A stretch of DNA of 8,756 nt, from NCBI GenBank assembly GCA_040901495.1, contig JBBDYO010000010.1, positions 1 through 8,756 of the forward strand. The letters are read 5' to 3'. The stretch comes from VRUE01 sp040901495 (lineage in GTDB: Bacteria; Actinomycetota; Thermoleophilia; Solirubrobacterales; 70-9). The notes below the pieces were generated by a model. The model saw nothing but the letters and a program-made list of their open reading frames with translations, was not told where the DNA came from and made no database searches. Of this stretch, positions 1-5,624 are shown piece by piece (position 1 is the first letter of the stretch; each line of letters starts with the position of its first letter). Position numbers and translations under genes: made by a program.

Positions 1-42
1 CGTGGAATACACGGATAACTCGCCTCGGCCCCTCGTCTTCAT
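1..42 (-). CDS. Possible start of the next operon gene, cut by the window edge
   Basis: An ATG overlaps the prmC stop codon in the ATGA arrangement and opens a frame of 14 codons (MKTRGRGELSVYST) that is still open at the left edge. Overlapping ATGA junctions are typical of translationally coupled operon genes, and the rest of this operon is tightly packed, which supports a coding start here. No clear Shine-Dalgarno sequence precedes it. A GTG eleven codons in (VYST...) is an alternative start and has purine-rich GAGGCGAG upstream. The 14 residues are too few to name a product. A threonylcarbamoyl-AMP synthase (Sua5/YwlC) often follows prmC in other bacteria, but these residues do not show it. 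Confidence 0.3.
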   Translation of the reverse strand, partial: MKTRGRGELSVYST

Positions 43-872
43 CGCCGCCCCCACACGACTCGGGGGATCCCCGCCAGGTCCGGGCGAGTCTCGACCTCAC
101 CGAAGCCCGCATCCAAGAGCAGCTCGCTGACGGCCTGAGCTTGACCGGCGCCAACCTCCAGCGCGATCACGGGCGAAACGGGGGCCAGGGCGGGGATTGC
201 GACGCGCAGCACGTCGAGGCCGTCGGGCCCAGCCAGCAGCGCCTCGCGCGGCTCCCACTCGGTCACCTCAGGTTGAAGGGATGGCCAGTCCGCCTCGGCG
301 ACATAGGGAAGGTTGGCAAGGACCAGATCGAAGGCCTCGCCCTCCGGCGCCGTCCCCTCCAGAAAGCGAACCCGCTCGAGGAGGCCAAGCCGCTGCGCAT
401 TGCTCTGCGCCACCTCAAGCGCTGCCGCTGAAGTGTCGGTCGCGGTCACCTCGCACTCCGACAGCTCATCCGCGATCGCCAGCGCGATCGCGCCCGACCC
501 GGTACCCACGTCGAGGGCCCTGCGCGGGCGAAGCTCCAGCGCCAGCTCGACCAACAGCTCGGTCTCGGGCCGAGGTATCAGCACGCGCCGGTCGACGACC
601 AGCTCTATGTCGCGGAACCCCTTGCGGCCGAGGATGTAGGCGACGGGCTCGCGCCGCAAGCGCCGGCGCACCATCTCCCCGAACTGCCGGGCGGCATCGG
701 CGGGCACGTCGGCCTCTGGCTCGGCAATGAGCCGGGCCCGATCCAGCCCAATCGCCTCCGCCAGCAGCACTTCCGCATCCAGATGCGGCGTTTCCATCCC
801 AGCGGCGCTCAGTGCGTCGACCGAGGCACCGAGTGCTTCGCGCACACTTCCCGCGGTCGCCGCCCCCGCCAC
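39..872 (-). CDS. prmC: Peptide chain release factor N5-glutamine methyltransferase
   Basis: PrmC (HemK) uses S-adenosylmethionine to methylate the side-chain amide of the GGQ glutamine in release factors, which raises peptide-release efficiency in the cytoplasm. The protein has 277 residues, normal for the family. An N-terminal helical substrate-binding domain (about 1-85) contains REPVAYILG (74-82). It is followed by the Rossmann methyltransferase domain with IPRPETE (99-105), SAM-binding motif I DVGTGSGAIA (121-130), the catalytic-loop motif NLPY (187-190) and EPREAL (207-212). Most PrmC proteins have NPPY at 187-190, so this copy has Leu for the first Pro. The start is a GTG three bases after the prfA stop and in the same frame, with only the AGG of the stop region as a possible ribosome-binding site. 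Translation is therefore probably coupled to prfA, whose product is its substrate. Identification is secure. Confidence 0.96.
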   Translation of the reverse strand: MAGAATAGSVREALGASVDALSAAGMETPHLDAEVLLAEAIGLDRARLIAEPEADVPADAARQFGEMVRRRLRREPVAYILGRKGFRDIELVVDRRVLIPRPETELLVELALELRPRRALDVGTGSGAIALAIADELSECEVTATDTSAAALEVAQSNAQRLGLLERVRFLEGTAPEGEAFDLVLANLPYVAEADWPSLQPEVTEWEPREALLAGPDGLDVLRVAIPALAPVSPVIALEVGAGQAQAVSELLLDAGFGEVETRPDLAGIPRVVWGRR

Positions 873-875
873 GGC

Positions 876-1943
876 CTAGGCCGCCGAGGCAGCGGACTCA
901 AGGCGCTGTCGCTTCTCCTCCGCCGCAAGGGCGTCGGTGAACTCCTCGAGGGCCCCGCCGAGAACGCCGTCGAGGTTGTGGGAGGTGTGCTTGATCCGGT
1001 GATCGGTCACCCGGCCCTGGGGGAAGTTGTAGGTGCGGACCTTCTCGGAGCGCTCGCCGCTGCCCACCTGGGCCTTGCGCTCGGAGGCGACCTTCGCCTG
1101 CTGCTCGGCGAGCTCGCGCTCGTAGAGCCGCGCCCGCAGCACCCTCATCGCCCGCTCCTTGTTCTGAAGCTGGGACTTCTCGTCCTGCATCGAGACGACG
1201 ACCCCGGTCGGCTTGTGGGTAATCCGGACCGCCGAGTCGGTCGTGTTGACCGACTGCCCCCCGGGGCCGGAGGAGCGATAGACATCGATTTGCAGATCGC
1301 TCTGGTCGATCTGGACCTCGACCTCCTCGGCCTCCGGCAGCACCGCCACTGTCGCGGTAGAGGTGTGGATCCGGCCCTGGGACTCGGTCTCGGGCACCCG
1401 CTGCACGCGGTGAATCCCCCCCTCGTACTTGAAGATCGAGTAGGCCCCCTCGCCCTTGATCGCGAAGGTGACCTCCTTGAAGCCGCCGACCTCCGCCGCC
1501 GACTGTGACAGCGCCTCGGTCGAGAAGCCCCGCTCTTCGGCGTAGCGGGTCAGCATCTTGTAGAGGTCGCCCGCGAACAGGGCCGCCTCGTCCCCCCCGG
1601 TCCCGGCGCGAATCTCGACCAGCACGTTCTTGGCGTCGTTTGGGTCCCGCTCGACCATCGCCAGGCGGATCTCCTCTTCCAGCTCCGCCAACCGCCCCGG
1701 CGCCTCCTCGGCCAGCTTCCGCAGCTCCGCGTCCTCGCCCTCCTCGAGCAGCTCCCGCGCGCCCTCGAGGTCGTCTTTCAGGGTCCGCCACTCGCCGGCC
1801 AGCGCCTGGGCGGGCTGCAGCTCGCGGTACTCGCGTCCCACCTCGGCATAGCGCCCCCGGTCGCCAATCACCTCAGGGTCCGACATCTCCTTCTCGAGCT
1901 CCGCAAAGCGGCTCTCTATCTGCTCAACCAGCGCCTCGATCAC
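876..1943 (-). CDS. prfA: Peptide chain release factor 1 (RF1)
   Basis: RF1 recognises UAA and UAG in the ribosomal A site and triggers hydrolysis of the finished peptide. The 355 residues match the family length of about 360. Visible elements are the N-terminal helical domain (1-110), the IRAGTGGDEA block (111-120), the codon-recognition tripeptide PET (184-186, the RF1-type PxT motif, not the SPF of RF2) within HRVQRVPETESQGRIHTS, and the peptidyl-transferase motif GGQ (228-230) in SSGPGGQSVNTTDSAVR. The C-terminus carries TYNFPQGRVTDHRI (304-317). The start is GTG. An upstream ATG in the same frame is closed by TGA two codons later, so it cannot extend the gene. The ribosome-binding site is weak (GAG about 2-3 bases before GTG). 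The gene ends in UAG, the stop that RF1 alone reads. It is the third gene of the L31-DUF1385-RF1-PrmC operon. Confidence 0.97.
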   Translation of the reverse strand: MIEALVEQIESRFAELEKEMSDPEVIGDRGRYAEVGREYRELQPAQALAGEWRTLKDDLEGARELLEEGEDAELRKLAEEAPGRLAELEEEIRLAMVERDPNDAKNVLVEIRAGTGGDEAALFAGDLYKMLTRYAEERGFSTEALSQSAAEVGGFKEVTFAIKGEGAYSIFKYEGGIHRVQRVPETESQGRIHTSTATVAVLPEAEEVEVQIDQSDLQIDVYRSSGPGGQSVNTTDSAVRITHKPTGVVVSMQDEKSQLQNKERAMRVLRARLYERELAEQQAKVASERKAQVGSGERSEKVRTYNFPQGRVTDHRIKHTSHNLDGVLGGALEEFTDALAAEEKRQRLESAASAA

Positions 1944-2125
1944 AGCTCACAACATAGAGGGGAACGCCTCTTCCGCGGGTGGCGTCGGGGTGAGGGGTTT
2001 TCCGCCGCCCGAAGGCTGCGGAGGGCAAGGCCTAATGCCGAGCAGTGCAATGTCCCTCCGCCCGGAGCAGCGCGTAGGGCAAGGAAGGCCCCTCATCCCG
2101 GCGACAGAACCCGCGGGCAGAGGCG
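1944..2125. other. Non-coding gap between the DUF1385 gene and prfA, with strong secondary structure
   Basis: These 182 bp interrupt an operon whose other junctions are three bases long. I find no credible gene: the minus-strand frame that crosses it is the out-of-frame continuation of the DUF1385 region. Most of it (1986-2100) is the inverted repeat listed separately. A further 8-bp complementary pair (CCGCGGGT at 1973-1980 and ACCCGCGG at 2109-2116) flanks that element, but CCGCGG is itself palindromic and could pair by chance. The gap could hold an internal promoter for prfA, an mRNA processing site, or an inserted palindromic repeat; no -35/-10 pair stands out. Confidence 0.6.
1986..2100. 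repeat. Long imperfect inverted repeat with an internal stem (structured RNA or palindromic element)
   Basis: CGGGGTGAGGGGTTTTCC (1986-2003) pairs with GGAAGGCCCCTCATCCCG (2083-2100) over 18 consecutive positions, three of them G-U when read as plus-strand RNA. On the minus strand, the operon's sense, those three positions become mismatches. Inside, GCGGAGGG (2018-2025) pairs with CCCTCCGC (2054-2061) as a second stem. AGGGCAAGG occurs twice in direct orientation (2022-2030 and 2076-2084). The layout of long terminal arms around an inner stem fits a REP-like or miniature palindromic element, or a folded RNA. It matches no RNA family I can name, and copy number elsewhere in the genome is unknown. 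Confidence 0.6.
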
Positions 2126-3133
2126 CTACGCCACGATCTCGATCGGCGACTCGGTCGAGTCGGCCTGAGGCTCCTCGGCCAGCACCTTCTCGAGCGCCGC
2201 GATCGCCACCGCGAGCTGCTCTTCGTCCGGCTCGCGCGTGGTCAGGTTCTGCAGCATCAGACCCGGCCACATCACCGCACGCACCCAGCGTTTGCGGCGG
2301 TTTTTCCCGGCCCACTTGATCACCTCGTAGGAAAGGCCGGCGATCAGCGGGATGCCGAGGATGCGCGATGCGAGCAACCAGTACCAAGCAGGCAACCCGA
2401 TCGGAGCGAAGACGAAGATCGCCAGCACCATCACGATCAAGAGGAAGCTGGTGCCACAGCGCGGATGCAAGCGCGAGTAGAGCTTGGCCCGGGATGGGAC
2501 CAGCTCGTCTTCGGCCTCATAGCAAGAGATCGTCTTGTGCTCGGCGCCGTGGTATTGGAAGACCCGGCGCAGATCGGGCAGGCGGCTGATGACGACGATG
2601 TAGCCGATGAAGATCGCTGTGCGGAGGATGCCCTCGACCAACCAGAAGAGGAGGGCCGAACCGAGCTGGTCCTTGACCAGGCTGGTCAGGCCGACGGGAA
2701 TGACGAAGAAGAGACCGATTGAGAGCATCAGCGAGAAGGCGATCGTCAATCCCCAAACCCAACCGCCGATCTCCTCTTTCTCGCCCTCCTCGTCCTCCTC
2801 CATCTGCGCGTTGGCGGAGATCGCCAGCGCCTTGAAGCCGATCTTCAGCGACTCGCCGAGGGCGACGACGCCGCGCAGCACCGGGACCCGCCAGAGGCGG
2901 TGGCGTTTGGCCCATGGCACCAGCGACTCGGACTCGATCTCGATCTCGCCCTCCGGGGTGCGCACCGCGACAGCCCAGGTTGAGATGCCGCGCATCATCA
3001 CCCCCTCCAGCACCGCCTGGCCGCCAACCGGGGCATCGCGCTTGGCGACGAGGGCGCCGTCGGGCATGCGCAGCGGATCGGCCCCGTTCGAGGAGGCCAC
3101 CGGCTCTGCCCGCGAGCCCCCCTCCGGGCTCAC
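2126..3133 (-). CDS. DUF1385 (YqhQ-like) membrane protein
   Basis: This 335-residue protein belongs to the DUF1385/YqhQ family, often annotated as a predicted metal-dependent membrane enzyme but without an established function. Family signatures are PVGGQAVLEGVMMRG (35-49), the histidine-rich YHGAEHK (194-200) followed by TISCYE, and HPRCGTSF (223-230). Hydrophobic segments suggest membrane spans at about 127-153, 157-183, 228-247 and 249-268. An acidic stretch (112-121, EEDEEGEKEE) precedes the first span. The C-terminal tail (303-335) is acidic and probably cytoplasmic. The start is GTG, three bases after the rpmE stop and in the same frame, with AAAGG inside the rpmE end as a likely ribosome-binding site. 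A downstream ATG (codon 23) would still keep the conserved block. Its place between rpmE and prfA is conserved in many Gram-positive bacteria. The gene ends in TAG. Confidence 0.9.
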   Translation of the reverse strand: MSPEGGSRAEPVASSNGADPLRMPDGALVAKRDAPVGGQAVLEGVMMRGISTWAVAVRTPEGEIEIESESLVPWAKRHRLWRVPVLRGVVALGESLKIGFKALAISANAQMEEDEEGEKEEIGGWVWGLTIAFSLMLSIGLFFVIPVGLTSLVKDQLGSALLFWLVEGILRTAIFIGYIVVISRLPDLRRVFQYHGAEHKTISCYEAEDELVPSRAKLYSRLHPRCGTSFLLIVMVLAIFVFAPIGLPAWYWLLASRILGIPLIAGLSYEVIKWAGKNRRKRWVRAVMWPGLMLQNLTTREPDEEQLAVAIAALEKVLAEEPQADSTESPIEIVA

Positions 3134-3136
3134 CGC

Positions 3137-3352
3137 CTACCTTTTGGCCTTGGCGTGCTTCGCAGCGCGGCGCTGGAAGCGCTCCACCCGGCCACCGGTG
3201 TCGACCAGCTTCTGCTTGCCTGTGTAGAACGGGTGGCACTCGGAGCAGAGCTCGACGTGCAGATCGGCCTCGGTTGAGCGCGTGTAGAACTGGTTGCCGC
3301 ACGAGCAATGCACGTGCGCCATCGTGTACTCGGGGTGAATTCCCGCCTTCAT
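3137..3352 (-). CDS. rpmE: 50S ribosomal protein L31, zinc-binding (C+) form
   Basis: L31 sits at the large/small ribosomal subunit interface. The 71 residues start MKAGIHPEY, the standard N-terminus of the family, and contain the zinc-ribbon cysteines C16, C18, C36 and C39 (CSCG...CSECH), followed by HPFYTGKQK and TGGRVERF. All four cysteines mark the zinc-containing form; the zinc-free paralogue used under zinc limitation lacks them. The frame stays open upstream for 63 codons, but that part is the antisense of the neighbouring GGDEF gene. Another ATG six bases upstream (3358) would only add Met-Ala. Neither start has a ribosome-binding site, so the mRNA may be leaderless. It is the first gene of the operon and ends in TAG, three bases before the DUF1385 start. 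Confidence 0.95.
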   Translation of the reverse strand: MKAGIHPEYTMAHVHCSCGNQFYTRSTEADLHVELCSECHPFYTGKQKLVDTGGRVERFQRRAAKHAKAKR

Positions 3353-3360
3353 TGCCATCA

Positions 3361-3389
3361 AGTCTAGAGAAGTGAGCGCTTGCTGCCGA
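3361..3389 (-). promoter_or_regulatory. Candidate promoter for the rpmE operon
   Basis: On the minus strand TCGGCA (3389-3384, four of six matches to TTGACA) and TAGACT (3366-3361, TAnnnT type) are 17 bp apart. Transcription would start near 3354, between the two candidate rpmE ATGs, giving an almost leaderless mRNA. That agrees with the lack of a ribosome-binding site before rpmE. The element lies mostly inside the first codons of the divergent GGDEF gene. This is a motif match by eye only. Confidence 0.3.
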
Positions 3390-4910
3390 TACGTCCGTAT
3401 GGCTAGAGGCGTCAGGACAGGCGAGACGGCCGATCTCAGAGGAGTCCGGCACCTGCTCGCCCTCCTGCTCTTTGGCGGAACAACCCTGGTCGTCGCGCAC
3501 AACTGGCTGGGCGTCGGGGGCACCGGCCTAGACGACATCATCGGCGGCGCACTCTACGACGTGGTTGTGGTCGCGGCGGGCATCGCCTGCCTGCTAAGGG
3601 CTCGCGCCACGGCGGCGGAGCGCTGGGCATGGGTGCTGATCGGCCTCGCGATCCTCTCCTGGGCCGGGGCTGAGATCTACTGGACAGCGGAGATCTCGGG
3701 CAACCCGACGGCTCCTTACCCCTCCCTGGCCGACGCCGGCTATCTCGCCTTCTACCCCCTTGGCTACGCGGGCCTCGCCCTGCTCGTTCGCGCCAGGGCC
3801 CATGAGCTGGACTGGCGACTGCTGACCGATGGCCTGATCGCGACGCTTGGCACCGCCGCGCTGGGCACCGCTTTCGTCTTCGACTTCGTAGCCGAGCGAA
3901 CCGAAGGCACAACGCTGGAAATGGCCACCTCTCTCGCCTACCCGCTGGGGGACATCGTGATGCTGTCGATGGTCGTGGGAGTCGTAGCCCTGACCGGGTG
4001 GCGGCCGGGCAGGACCTGGCTGCTGCTGCTCGCCGGTCTGGCGGTGATGGTGGTCGCCGACATTGCCTACACCTTGGAGGTGAGCACAGGAAACGAAGCG
4101 GTCGAATTAGCCGGCAGCTGGATCGACCCGCTCTACCTGATCGCCGCGGCGTCCCTCGGTGCGGTGCTCTGGCAGCCCAACGCGACCAGCATCCGGCCCT
4201 CGGACCAAATCAACAGCCGCAGCGAGCTGATGGTCCCGGCGATCTTCGGCGCCGTGATGATCGGCCTCGCCGCGATGCAGTACCTGGGCGGGTCCAGCGG
4301 CCTCTCCACGCTGCTGTGGGCCGGGACGATGATCGCGGTAATCGTGCGCCTGGCATTCGCCGTCCGGACCAACAGGGCATTGCTGGAACAGGTCCAGACC
4401 GACCCGCTGACCCAGCTGGGCAACCGGGGCAGGATGCAGGTGAACCTCGAAGACGCGTGCTCCCGGGTCAGTGCGGAGAACCCCGCGGCGTTCTACCTCT
4501 TCGACCTCAACGGCTTCAAGCGCTACAACGACACCTTCGGCCATCCGGCGGGCGACGAGATGCTGACTCAACTCGGAAGCGCGCTGAAGCAGGCAGTGGG
4601 AGATGACGGAGTCGCCTACCGGGTCGGCGGCGATGAGTTCTGCGTGCTTCTTACCTGCGAGGAGAAGCGGTTCGACGCGCTGGCAAGGAAGGCTGCGCAG
4701 GCGCTGACCGCAAGCGACCGGGGCGTAGACGTGGCCGCCTCCTGGGGCGGAGCCGTGATCCCCCGCGAGGCAGACTCTCCTTCCGCGGCGCTACAGCTCG
4801 CGGACGTGCGGATGTACGCGCAGAAGGAGTCGCGGCGCGTGGCTCGGGGCGACGCCCCCCAGGCACAGCTTGGCCCGGTTCCAAACCAGCCGGTCCCTAA
4901 CCAGCTCTGA
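3372..4910 (+). CDS. Polytopic membrane diguanylate cyclase (GGDEF domain)
   Basis: The protein probably makes cyclic di-GMP from two GTP in response to a signal sensed in the membrane. Residues 27-331 contain about ten hydrophobic segments (roughly 27-44, 58-76, 87-105, 121-139, 151-170, 189-208, 214-233, 251-267, 286-303, 313-331), an unnamed sensor module. A short linker leads into the GGDEF domain (about 343-490): DPLTQLGNR (344-352), metal-binding Asp378 in FDLNGFK, N386-D387, GH (390-391) and an intact active loop GGDEF (419-423) in YRVGGDEF. The RxxD inhibitory site expected at 410-413 reads GDDG, so product feedback by the usual I-site is absent. The tail has a duplicated PVPNQ. Two starts are possible: GTG at 3372, or ATG at 3399 with the protein starting MARGVRTG. 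Neither has a good ribosome-binding site. It is divergent from rpmE and convergent with, and overlapping, the TetR gene. No EAL domain is seen. Confidence 0.92.
   Translation: MSACCRYVRMARGVRTGETADLRGVRHLLALLLFGGTTLVVAHNWLGVGGTGLDDIIGGALYDVVVVAAGIACLLRARATAAERWAWVLIGLAILSWAGAEIYWTAEISGNPTAPYPSLADAGYLAFYPLGYAGLALLVRARAHELDWRLLTDGLIATLGTAALGTAFVFDFVAERTEGTTLEMATSLAYPLGDIVMLSMVVGVVALTGWRPGRTWLLLLAGLAVMVVADIAYTLEVSTGNEAVELAGSWIDPLYLIAAASLGAVLWQPNATSIRPSDQINSRSELMVPAIFGAVMIGLAAMQYLGGSSGLSTLLWAGTMIAVIVRLAFAVRTNRALLEQVQTDPLTQLGNRGRMQVNLEDACSRVSAENPAAFYLFDLNGFKRYNDTFGHPAGDEMLTQLGSALKQAVGDDGVAYRVGGDEFCVLLTCEEKRFDALARKAAQALTASDRGVDVAASWGGAVIPREADSPSAALQLADVRMYAQKESRRVARGDAPQAQLGPVPNQPVPNQL
3389..3401. 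promoter_or_regulatory. Small palindrome resembling the TetR operator, at the GGDEF gene start
   Basis: ATACG-TC-CGTAT (3389-3400) is a perfect 5-bp inverted repeat with a 2-bp centre. With the following G (ATACGTCCGTATG) it matches the palindrome next to the TetR gene (ATACAGTCTGTATG, 5562-5575) apart from one missing base and one C/T change. It overlaps the alternative ATG at 3399 and lies just upstream of it. A regulatory role is possible, but the half-site spacing differs by one base, so the similarity may be chance. Confidence 0.3.
4875..4904 (+). repeat. Two tandem 15-bp units at the convergent gene overlap
   Basis: CCGGTTCCAAACCAG (4875-4889) is followed directly by CCGGTCCCTAACCAG (4890-4904), with 13 of 15 bases identical. 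On the plus strand the units encode the repeated PVPNQ at the end of the GGDEF protein. On the minus strand the A-to-T difference in the second unit creates the TAG stop of the TetR gene (4897-4899). Confidence 0.8.
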
Positions 4911-5559
4911 GCCCCATAAGCACGGAGTCGAGGGTCCGACTCACCTCCACCCGCATCTGCTCGGGATCCTCAGCCCGGGCGACCAGCATCGCCGCCTCGT
5001 CGAGCGCGCCCATCAGGACGTGGGCCAGGGGCCGCACGGGTTGCGCGGCGATTGCCCCGGCGTCGATCGCCGCCTGAAGCGTGCCTTCGATCAAGCCCAG
5101 ACCGTGCTCGGCCGCAATCTCCCGCCAGCGATCCCAGCCGAGCACCGAGGGCCCGTCGAGTAGCGCGATCTGCTGCGCCTCGGGCTCCGTACAAGCTTGG
5201 AGGAACATCTCCGCCCCCGCCCGCATCGCCTCGAGGGGAGAGTCGCCGTTGGCAGAGAGCGCCCCGGTCGCGACCCGCTCCGCCAGCTGCGCCTCGACCT
5301 CTTCGTAGACCGCCTCGAAGAGCTCGCGCTTGCCAGCGAAGTGATGGTAGAGCGCCCCCCGCGTCATCCCAGCCGCCTGGACGATCTCCTCGGCGGCGAC
5401 CGCCGCGTAGCCGCGCTCGGCGAAAAGCTCGCGGCCTGCCTCGATCAGCGCACGGCGCGTCGTCTCAGAGCGCTCCGCCTGGGTCCTCCGCTCCTGGGGG
5501 GGACCGACAGCCTCGGCTCGGCCTTCGCTTAGGTCGCTATGTTTGTCACTCTTTGACAT
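4897..5559 (-). CDS. TetR/AcrR-family transcriptional repressor
   Basis: This is a 220-residue dimeric DNA-binding repressor of the TetR type. A charged N-terminal extension (1-32) precedes the helix-turn-helix domain (about 33-80), with the recognition region GMTRGALYHHFAGKREL (64-80) and the diagnostic YHHF (71-74). The ligand-binding helical domain (about 85-215) includes LLDGPSVLGWDRWREI (133-148), common in one large TetR subfamily; the ligand cannot be predicted. The ATG is the only plausible start. It is two bases from a perfect 15-bp palindrome and has no ribosome-binding site, which suggests a leaderless or very short leader mRNA and autoregulation. It is divergent from the alpha/beta-hydrolase gene, the likely main target. 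Its last 14 bases overlap the end of the convergent GGDEF gene. It ends in TAG. Confidence 0.93.
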   Translation of the reverse strand: MSKSDKHSDLSEGRAEAVGPPQERRTQAERSETTRRALIEAGRELFAERGYAAVAAEEIVQAAGMTRGALYHHFAGKRELFEAVYEEVEAQLAERVATGALSANGDSPLEAMRAGAEMFLQACTEPEAQQIALLDGPSVLGWDRWREIAAEHGLGLIEGTLQAAIDAGAIAAQPVRPLAHVLMGALDEAAMLVARAEDPEQMRVEVSRTLDSVLMGLRAG

Positions 5560-5581
5560 TCATACAGTCTGTATGTAAGTT
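5553..5581 (+). promoter_or_regulatory. Promoter of the alpha/beta-hydrolase gene
   Basis: A perfect TTGACA box (5553-5558) is followed after exactly 17 bp by TAAGTT (5576-5581, TAnnnT, three of six consensus bases). The whole spacer is taken up by the TetR-type palindrome, a classical layout for repression by blocking RNA polymerase. The -35 box overlaps the start codon of the divergent TetR gene. Transcription would start about 5588, leaving a leader of some 37 bases before the hydrolase ATG. Confidence 0.65.
5561..5575. promoter_or_regulatory. TetR operator: perfect 15-bp palindrome
   Basis: CATACAG-T-CTGTATG has 7-bp perfect arms around a single central base. It lies between the start codon of the TetR gene (5559) and the hydrolase gene, inside the predicted promoter spacer. 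CATACA/TGTATG half-sites are typical of AcrR-like TetR operators. The local TetR protein is the obvious ligand, and binding would repress both divergent genes. Confidence 0.75.
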
Positions 5582-5612
5582 ACCCCGCCCGCCCCCAGAA
5601 AGCCATCCCCCC

Positions 5613-5618
5613 AGGAGG
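5613..5618 (+). promoter_or_regulatory. Ribosome-binding site of the hydrolase gene
   Basis: AGGAGG lies six bases before the ATG at 5625. It is the strongest Shine-Dalgarno sequence in the window and fixes this start. The frame is open for about 190 codons further upstream, but that part lies antisense to the TetR gene. Confidence 0.85.
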
Positions 5619-5624
5619 AACGCA

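Noticed and set aside
783..1508. 241-codon plus-strand frame opposite prfA and prmC
   Set aside because: It is antisense to two secure genes, its composition is that of a GC-rich shadow frame (Leu/Gly/Arg/Asp runs), and it matches no family I know.
898..1791. 297-codon minus-strand frame inside prfA
   Set aside because: It is the shifted frame of prfA, dominated by Arg, Gly and Ala.
1947..2387. 146-codon minus-strand frame crossing the DUF1385-prfA gap
   Set aside because: It begins inside the DUF1385 gene out of frame and has a low-complexity Arg/Gly/Ala product; no ribosome-binding site was found.
2517..3500. 327-codon minus-strand frame over rpmE and the DUF1385 gene
   Set aside because: It overlaps both secure genes in another frame and its product is low complexity.
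5052..5624. Long upstream extension of the hydrolase frame
   Set aside because: The extension is antisense to the TetR gene and Arg/Pro/Ser-rich; the AGGAGG site before 5625 sets the start.
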